In this document: piece after piece, positions 12,983 through 16,277 of the stretch
How the letters are laid out: each line of letters opens with the position of its first letter
How positions within the stretch are numbered: the stretch's first letter is position 1
Program-made: the position numbers and the translations under genes
From: Planctomycetota bacterium
GTDB lineage: Bacteria > Planctomycetota > Planctomycetia > Pirellulales > UBA1268
DNA length: 16,277 bases
Direction: 5' to 3'
Assembly: GCA_003669255.1 (NCBI GenBank)
Contig: QWPO01000119.1
Span: 1 to 16,277 of the forward strand
Notes under the pieces: generated by a model
The model's database searches: none
Seen by the model: the letters and a program-made list of their open reading frames with translations, nothing else
Told to the model about the DNA's origin: nothing

Positions 12983-13990
12983 TCACGCCGACCGCTTGAG
13001 TTCCCGGGTCGGCTGGTCGATGTGCGGCCGCGACACGTCGTGCGGCTCGTCGATCCGGTAGGTACGTGCCGACGAGTCGCCCTCCGCCTCGCGGATCGCG
13101 GCCTCGCGCATCAAGGCCCGGAGTTGGCGGGTGCGGCCAAAGCACGAGCCAAACTGCACCAGCGCCGCAAGCCGGCCCGCGAGCATCGCGAAGGTGCCCA
13201 CTGGCGCGGTCAGCGCCGCATGCCGCAGCACCTCGCCGCCATGGGCGAGGAGCGCGGGCACGGCCCGCTCGCACGACAGCGAACGCCAGAAGAGCCGCTC
13301 CGCGTGCAGGCCCGCCAGGAATGGCGATCGCCGCTGCTGCGGAGGTCCGCTGACGACCCGCGAGTCGGGCTCGAGCACCACGTCGGCCTTCGAGGCCGTG
13401 AGTCCGGCCGCTAGGTCGGCCGCTGCGAGCGCGTCGCCGCAGGCGGTCGAGAGACCGATCTCGCGAATCACGTCGGCTCGCCAGAAGCCTGCTTCGAGCA
13501 GCGGCGCCGAGGGCAGGGCGCCCGTCACGATGCCGCCGGCCTTCCGCCGCGGCACGACGGTTGCGCTTCGCCCGCCAGCCGTCCGGCGGATGCCGGCCGA
13601 AACCGGTTGCTCGTGGTCGGCCTCAGACACTGCCAGAGGCACCACGGCCGCCACGTGCGACTGCGCGAAGTGCCTGATCGCCGCGTCGGTCCAGCCGCTG
13701 GTCGCCTGCCAGCCTGCGGCGAGGATGTGGATCACGTCGCCGCGCGCCGCGGCGATGCCAGCGGTCACGCAGCCGACGAGGCCGGAGCCCTTCGCCGCGT
13801 CGACGAAGGTCACCTCCTCGCGGATGTTCCACGGGTCGTCGTAGGGAGAGCCCAGCGCAACCACGATCTCGCTGTTGTCGGGACGGTGTTCGAGGACGCT
13901 GATGAGCGTCTCTTCAAGGCCCGACACATCGGTCGCCGGGACCACCACCGAGAGTCGACGCGCACCGCCGCTCTGACGCTGTATCGCCAT
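12983..13990 (-). CDS. Glycosyltransferase-family-2-like protein with degenerate donor site
   Basis: A 335-residue protein with a GT-A type start. RRLSVVVPATD (11-21) is the first strand; LEETLISVLEHRPDNSEIVVAL (25-46) is the following helix and strand; and VGCVTAGIAAARGDVIHIL (72-90) is the region that leads to the metal site. In active GT2 enzymes this strand ends in an Asp-x-Asp motif; here it reads LAAGWQ (90-95), with no acidic residue. The early VVALGSPYDD also replaces the usual D-x-S-x-D. The C-terminal part (about 250-335) has one weakly hydrophobic stretch around APVGTFAMLAGRLAALVQFG. It may therefore bind a sugar nucleotide without transfer, or be inactive. The ATG at 13990 has a GGAGCGGGGG stretch just upstream. 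It lies downstream of the 89-residue gene on the same strand (92-base gap). Confidence 0.75.
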   Translation of the reverse strand: MAIQRQSGGARRLSVVVPATDVSGLEETLISVLEHRPDNSEIVVALGSPYDDPWNIREEVTFVDAAKGSGLVGCVTAGIAAARGDVIHILAAGWQATSGWTDAAIRHFAQSHVAAVVPLAVSEADHEQPVSAGIRRTAGGRSATVVPRRKAGGIVTGALPSAPLLEAGFWRADVIREIGLSTACGDALAAADLAAGLTASKADVVLEPDSRVVSGPPQQRRSPFLAGLHAERLFWRSLSCERAVPALLAHGGEVLRHAALTAPVGTFAMLAGRLAALVQFGSCFGRTRQLRALMREAAIREAEGDSSARTYRIDEPHDVSRPHIDQPTRELKRSA

Positions 13991-14082
13991 GATCCCCCGC
14001 TCCGTTCCCCTACCGTCCGCGCGGACGATCCCCCCGGATCGGCCGCGATACTCACTGTCTCCCGCACGTCAGCCCGCCTCGA

Positions 14083-14352
14083 TCAGGCGGCGACCCGCTG
14101 GGGCTGCAGTTCCGTGAACAGGTTCACCGTGTGCAGCATTTCGCCGTCGGCGTCGTAGAACTGGAGGACGCCCACATCGATCATCCACATGGCGAACATC
14201 TCCGCCACGCGATAGCACCGGGCCACGCAGCGACCGCGGTCGATGCGGATGTTTTCCTGCAGATCCTCGACGTCGACGCCATCGGCCCCGAGTTTGAGGA
14301 AGTGGCGAGAAACCAGGCCACGGACATCCGCGGCATTCATGTGCAGACGCAT
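14083..14352 (-). CDS. Small conserved-looking protein, unknown function
   Basis: An 89-residue soluble protein starting MRLHMNAADVRGLV. The ATG at 14352 is favoured over a TTG three codons upstream because AGGAGG lies 9 bases before it. The sequence has a mixed helix/strand character: an N-terminal helix (about 6-20), LENIRIDRGRCVARCYRV-like strands in the middle, then AMWMIDVGVLQFYDADGEML (54-73) and TVNLFTEL. Two cysteines (42, 46) are spaced C-x3-C. No signal peptide or membrane segment. I do not recognise the family. The well-formed ribosome site, the hairpin-bearing leader and normal codon use support a real gene. Confidence 0.75.
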   Translation of the reverse strand: MRLHMNAADVRGLVSRHFLKLGADGVDVEDLQENIRIDRGRCVARCYRVAEMFAMWMIDVGVLQFYDADGEMLHTVNLFTELQPQRVAA

Positions 14353-14357
14353 GGAAG

Positions 14358-14400
14358 GCAACCTCCTGTTGCGGGCTGTCGGATCGACCTCCTGTCGATC
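14358..14400 (-). promoter_or_regulatory. Twin leader hairpins with AGGAG in each loop (CsrA-like sites?)
   Basis: In the minus-strand leader of the 89-residue gene, GATCGAC-AGGAG-GTCGATC (complement of 14382-14400) and GCAAC-AGGAG-GTTGC (complement of 14358-14372) form perfect 7- and 5-bp hairpins, each closed by C-G around the same 5-base loop. The second loop is the gene's ribosome site. Both contain ACAGGAGGT, close to the CsrA/RsmA target (GGA in an apical loop), which typically occurs as one upstream site plus one over the ribosome site. The protein that binds, if any, is an inference. Confidence 0.5.
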
Positions 14401-14603
14401 GGGCCGGGAAACCTAACGCGACGTTGCCGCCGACGATAGGCTGGTTTGCCGCCGGGAGGTCCCGGACGGCCTCTCGGCCCGCCACCACGTTTAGGATCGA
14501 CCGCTTAGGCTTCCCGCGATCACCCCCGAAATCGATCGCTTCCCATTCCGCACGTCCGTCGTGGTCAGCCCATTCTGCCCGCTTGCCGCAGCCCGCGCCG
14601 TCG

Positions 14604-15362
14604 CTAGGGCAGCCGGTGCGTCCAGGCGATGTCGCGATACCGATCCCGCACGAGTTCCGCGACGCGATCCTGCGGCCAGTCGTGCCGCTGCTCCACGACT
14701 GCAAACGCCTCGCGCACCGCCGCCTCGAGCGGCCCGCGGCCCAGGCCGAGGTTGGCGAGGAACGAGCCGTGGTCGCGGCCAGAGCGATACTCTGGCTCCC
14801 GCGGCGGATGCCTGAGCACCCGCGACACGAGGCCGAGATCGAAGGAGTCGAGCAGCGTGCCGTGATAGAGAACCGCTTGCCTTCGCACGCGGAGCGCGTT
14901 GCCCGACACCTTGCGAAGCTCGCCCGAGGTGTCGATCGCCAGATCGCTCGATCCCCGCCGCACCACCGGACGGCCCGCACCACGCAGCGCCGCCACGAGC
15001 GGGTCGAGCACCGCTGCGTGCACGCTGTCGATGGTGGGGGCGGGCCCGGGCCACGTCGCCACGACGGTCCACATGAGGCAGCCGGGGCCGACGACGACGG
15101 TGAGCCCGCCGCTCGGCCGCCGCACCACCGCCACCCCTTCCGCTTCGCAGGCGGTGAGATCGACCTCCTGCGACACATGGCTCGACGATCCCAGCACCAC
15201 GGCGGGCTCGCGGGCCATCCAGGTGCGGACCACCAGCCCCGCAAACAGCCCGTCGTGCGCCTCGGCCAGGAGCGCCTCGTCGAGGGCGAGGTTTTCAGCC
15301 ACGGATGGCATCTCCACGTCGAGCCAGCGGGCGGGGCCGTCCGTGACGGGACGTTGACTCAC
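14604..15362 (-). CDS. Lipoate-protein ligase A family protein
   Basis: A 252-residue cytoplasmic protein of the LplA/LipB/BirA-like fold. AENLALDEALL (22-32) is the family's opening helix; VVRRPSGGLTVVVGPG (79-94) is the substrate loop, usually RRxSGGG; RRGSSDLAID (135-144) and LRKVSGNALR (149-158) carry the lysine (K151) that contacts the lipoyl or octanoyl adenylate. YHGTLL (166-171) follows. It would attach lipoate or octanoate to lysines of proteins such as GcvH or E2 subunits. The loop lacks the third glycine and the usual histidine, so specificity may be shifted. A GTG start at 15362 is chosen because AGGAGG lies 8 bases upstream and the distance to the ENLALDEALL motif is normal. Confidence 0.85.
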   Translation of the reverse strand: MSQRPVTDGPARWLDVEMPSVAENLALDEALLAEAHDGLFAGLVVRTWMAREPAVVLGSSSHVSQEVDLTACEAEGVAVVRRPSGGLTVVVGPGCLMWTVVATWPGPAPTIDSVHAAVLDPLVAALRGAGRPVVRRGSSDLAIDTSGELRKVSGNALRVRRQAVLYHGTLLDSFDLGLVSRVLRHPPREPEYRSGRDHGSFLANLGLGRGPLEAAVREAFAVVEQRHDWPQDRVAELVRDRYRDIAWTHRLP

Positions 15363-15387
15363 CTTCCGGGCCTCCTAGACTTCACGC

Positions 15388-16277
15388 ATGAACGAACAAC
15401 CACGCCACGGCATCCGGCCCGACGACGCCCTGCCGCCCGTCGAGCCGCCAAGCGCGGGATTTCTGGTGCAGCTGTTCGTGGTGCCGCTCACGATCGTGTC
15501 GTGCGGGCTGTTTGTGGTCTGGGGATTCTACTGGCTCGCCCAGATGGGCAACGATCCGGAGAGCTACGTTCGCGCCCTCCGCCGCAACAACGAGGGCCGC
15601 TGGCAGGTGGCGCTCAACTTCGCCAACGACCTCCGGGGGCCCGGCGGGGCGACCCTCAAAAACGACGCGAAGCTGGCCGGCGACCTTGCCGGCATCCTCG
15701 ACGACGAAATGGCCAGCGGTCGCACGAGCGGCAGCGGCAACGCGGCCGAGCAGGCACAGACGCTCTGCAACTATCTCTGCCGCGCCCTCGGCGAGTTTGC
15801 CGTGCCGGAGGCGGCGGTGCCACTCGTGAAGCGGGCGGGCGATGCCAACAATCCGCAGACCGCGCAGGCGGCCGTGGAGGCGCTCGCCGTGCTCTCCGCC
15901 AATCTCACGGCCGCGGGCAAGAGCTTCGACGATCCCGCTGCCGTGGCCGCCGCCGTTCTCAAGGCATCGACGAGCGATCTTGTGTCGCTGCGGTCGTCGG
16001 CCGCCTACACGCTCGGCGTGCTTGGCGGTGCTCCGGCCATCGAGCGGCTCCGGCAACTCGTTGACGACGGCGGCGGCGATGTCCGCTACAACGCCGCGAT
16101 CGGCCTGGCCCGTCAGGGAGACGAGGCCGCCTGGCAGACCATCGAAGAAATGCTCGCGCTGCCCGACGCCGTGCCTGCCGCCGGCGATCAGAAGGGGCAG
16201 GCCGAGCGATACCGCCGCGCGATGATCGTGGTCAATGCGATCAAGGGCGTGGGCCTGCTCGTTGACGCCACAAAATG
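15388..16277 (+). CDS. Membrane-anchored HEAT-repeat-like protein (3' end beyond window)
   Basis: The frame stays open from ATG 15388 to the right edge, giving 296 residues and no stop. An in-frame TAG at 15376 makes this ATG the first usable start; no clear ribosome site precedes it. A short Pro-rich cytoplasmic N-terminus leads to one membrane helix (about 25-50). The rest is alpha-helical and Ala-rich. AAVPLVKRAGD, AAVEALAVLSA, RSSAAYTLGVLGG and VRYNAAIGLARQGD look like HEAT/armadillo-type helices, a protein-binding scaffold. The soluble part is likely periplasmic or cytoplasmic depending on topology, which I cannot settle. The gene is divergent from the lipoate-ligase gene with just 25 bases between the starts. 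Function is unknown. Confidence 0.85.
   Translation, partial: MNEQPRHGIRPDDALPPVEPPSAGFLVQLFVVPLTIVSCGLFVVWGFYWLAQMGNDPESYVRALRRNNEGRWQVALNFANDLRGPGGATLKNDAKLAGDLAGILDDEMASGRTSGSGNAAEQAQTLCNYLCRALGEFAVPEAAVPLVKRAGDANNPQTAQAAVEALAVLSANLTAAGKSFDDPAAVAAAVLKASTSDLVSLRSSAAYTLGVLGGAPAIERLRQLVDDGGGDVRYNAAIGLARQGDEAAWQTIEEMLALPDAVPAAGDQKGQAERYRRAMIVVNAIKGVGLLVDATK

Noticed and set aside
14069..15244. 391-residue minus-strand frame overlapping the lipoate-ligase gene
   Set aside because: The alternative frame with RRPSGG, KVSGNA and YHGTLL motifs is the real gene; this one is Trp/Arg/Ser-rich noise and also overruns the 89-residue gene.
14424..16064. 546-residue frame on the plus strand
   Set aside because: It crosses the lipoate-ligase gene in antisense and the HEAT-like gene in another frame, with typical high-GC shadow composition (Arg, Ala, Pro, His).

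Overview
The window looks like the chromosome of a GC-rich planctomycete, probably of the Pirellulales type. This rests on a secreted protein with a formylglycine-generating-enzyme-like (SUMF1) fold and a PEP-CTERM tail, on intergenic palindromes of the kind that spells TAGCACAGGTT..AACCTGTG, and on many small conserved genes of unknown role. The phylum is an inference from content; no rRNA gene is present. There is no prophage, CRISPR array, insertion sequence or integron.

Layout. Bases 1-373 hold repeats only. A leftward pair follows: an SLC13-type permease (1789-3594) and a polytopic membrane protein (374-1711). Next is a broken beta-carbonic anhydrase (3795-4272) and a small secreted basic peptide (4406-4642) with its own promoter and terminator. 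A repeat cluster (4727-5090) separates these from a leftward secreted gluzincin-type peptidase (5175-6008) that carries a sigma-54-like promoter. A histone-deacetylase-family hydrolase (6223-7119) converges on a DoxX-family membrane protein (7136-7588), preceded by a minimal GGDEF protein (7702-8274). A DUF1653 gene (8422-8640), a second copy of the long repeat, and a leftward DUF3293 / Coq4-like two-gene unit (8920-10653) follow.

The 10654-11274 gap is rich in regulatory sequence. It holds four evenly phased 19-bp palindromes and an exact sigma-54 promoter ahead of the PEP-CTERM/SUMF1 gene (11275-12354). After that gene come a terminator, an array of five and a half palindromes (12541-12740) and tRNA-Arg(CCG). 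The right end carries a degenerate GT-A glycosyltransferase-like protein, an 89-residue conserved-looking protein whose leader forms two hairpins with AGGAG in each loop, a lipoate-ligase-family protein, and a membrane-anchored HEAT-like protein that runs off the edge.

The most interesting signals are regulatory. They are the sigma-54 promoter with its phased operator array at the PEP-CTERM gene, a second sigma-54-like promoter at the secreted peptidase, the twin AGGAG hairpins at 14358-14400, and a REP/BIME-like repeat system whose stems covary and which sits mainly between convergent gene ends. Among proteins, a 422-residue protein ending in an intact Coq4 signature (HDxxH-x11-E) stands out.
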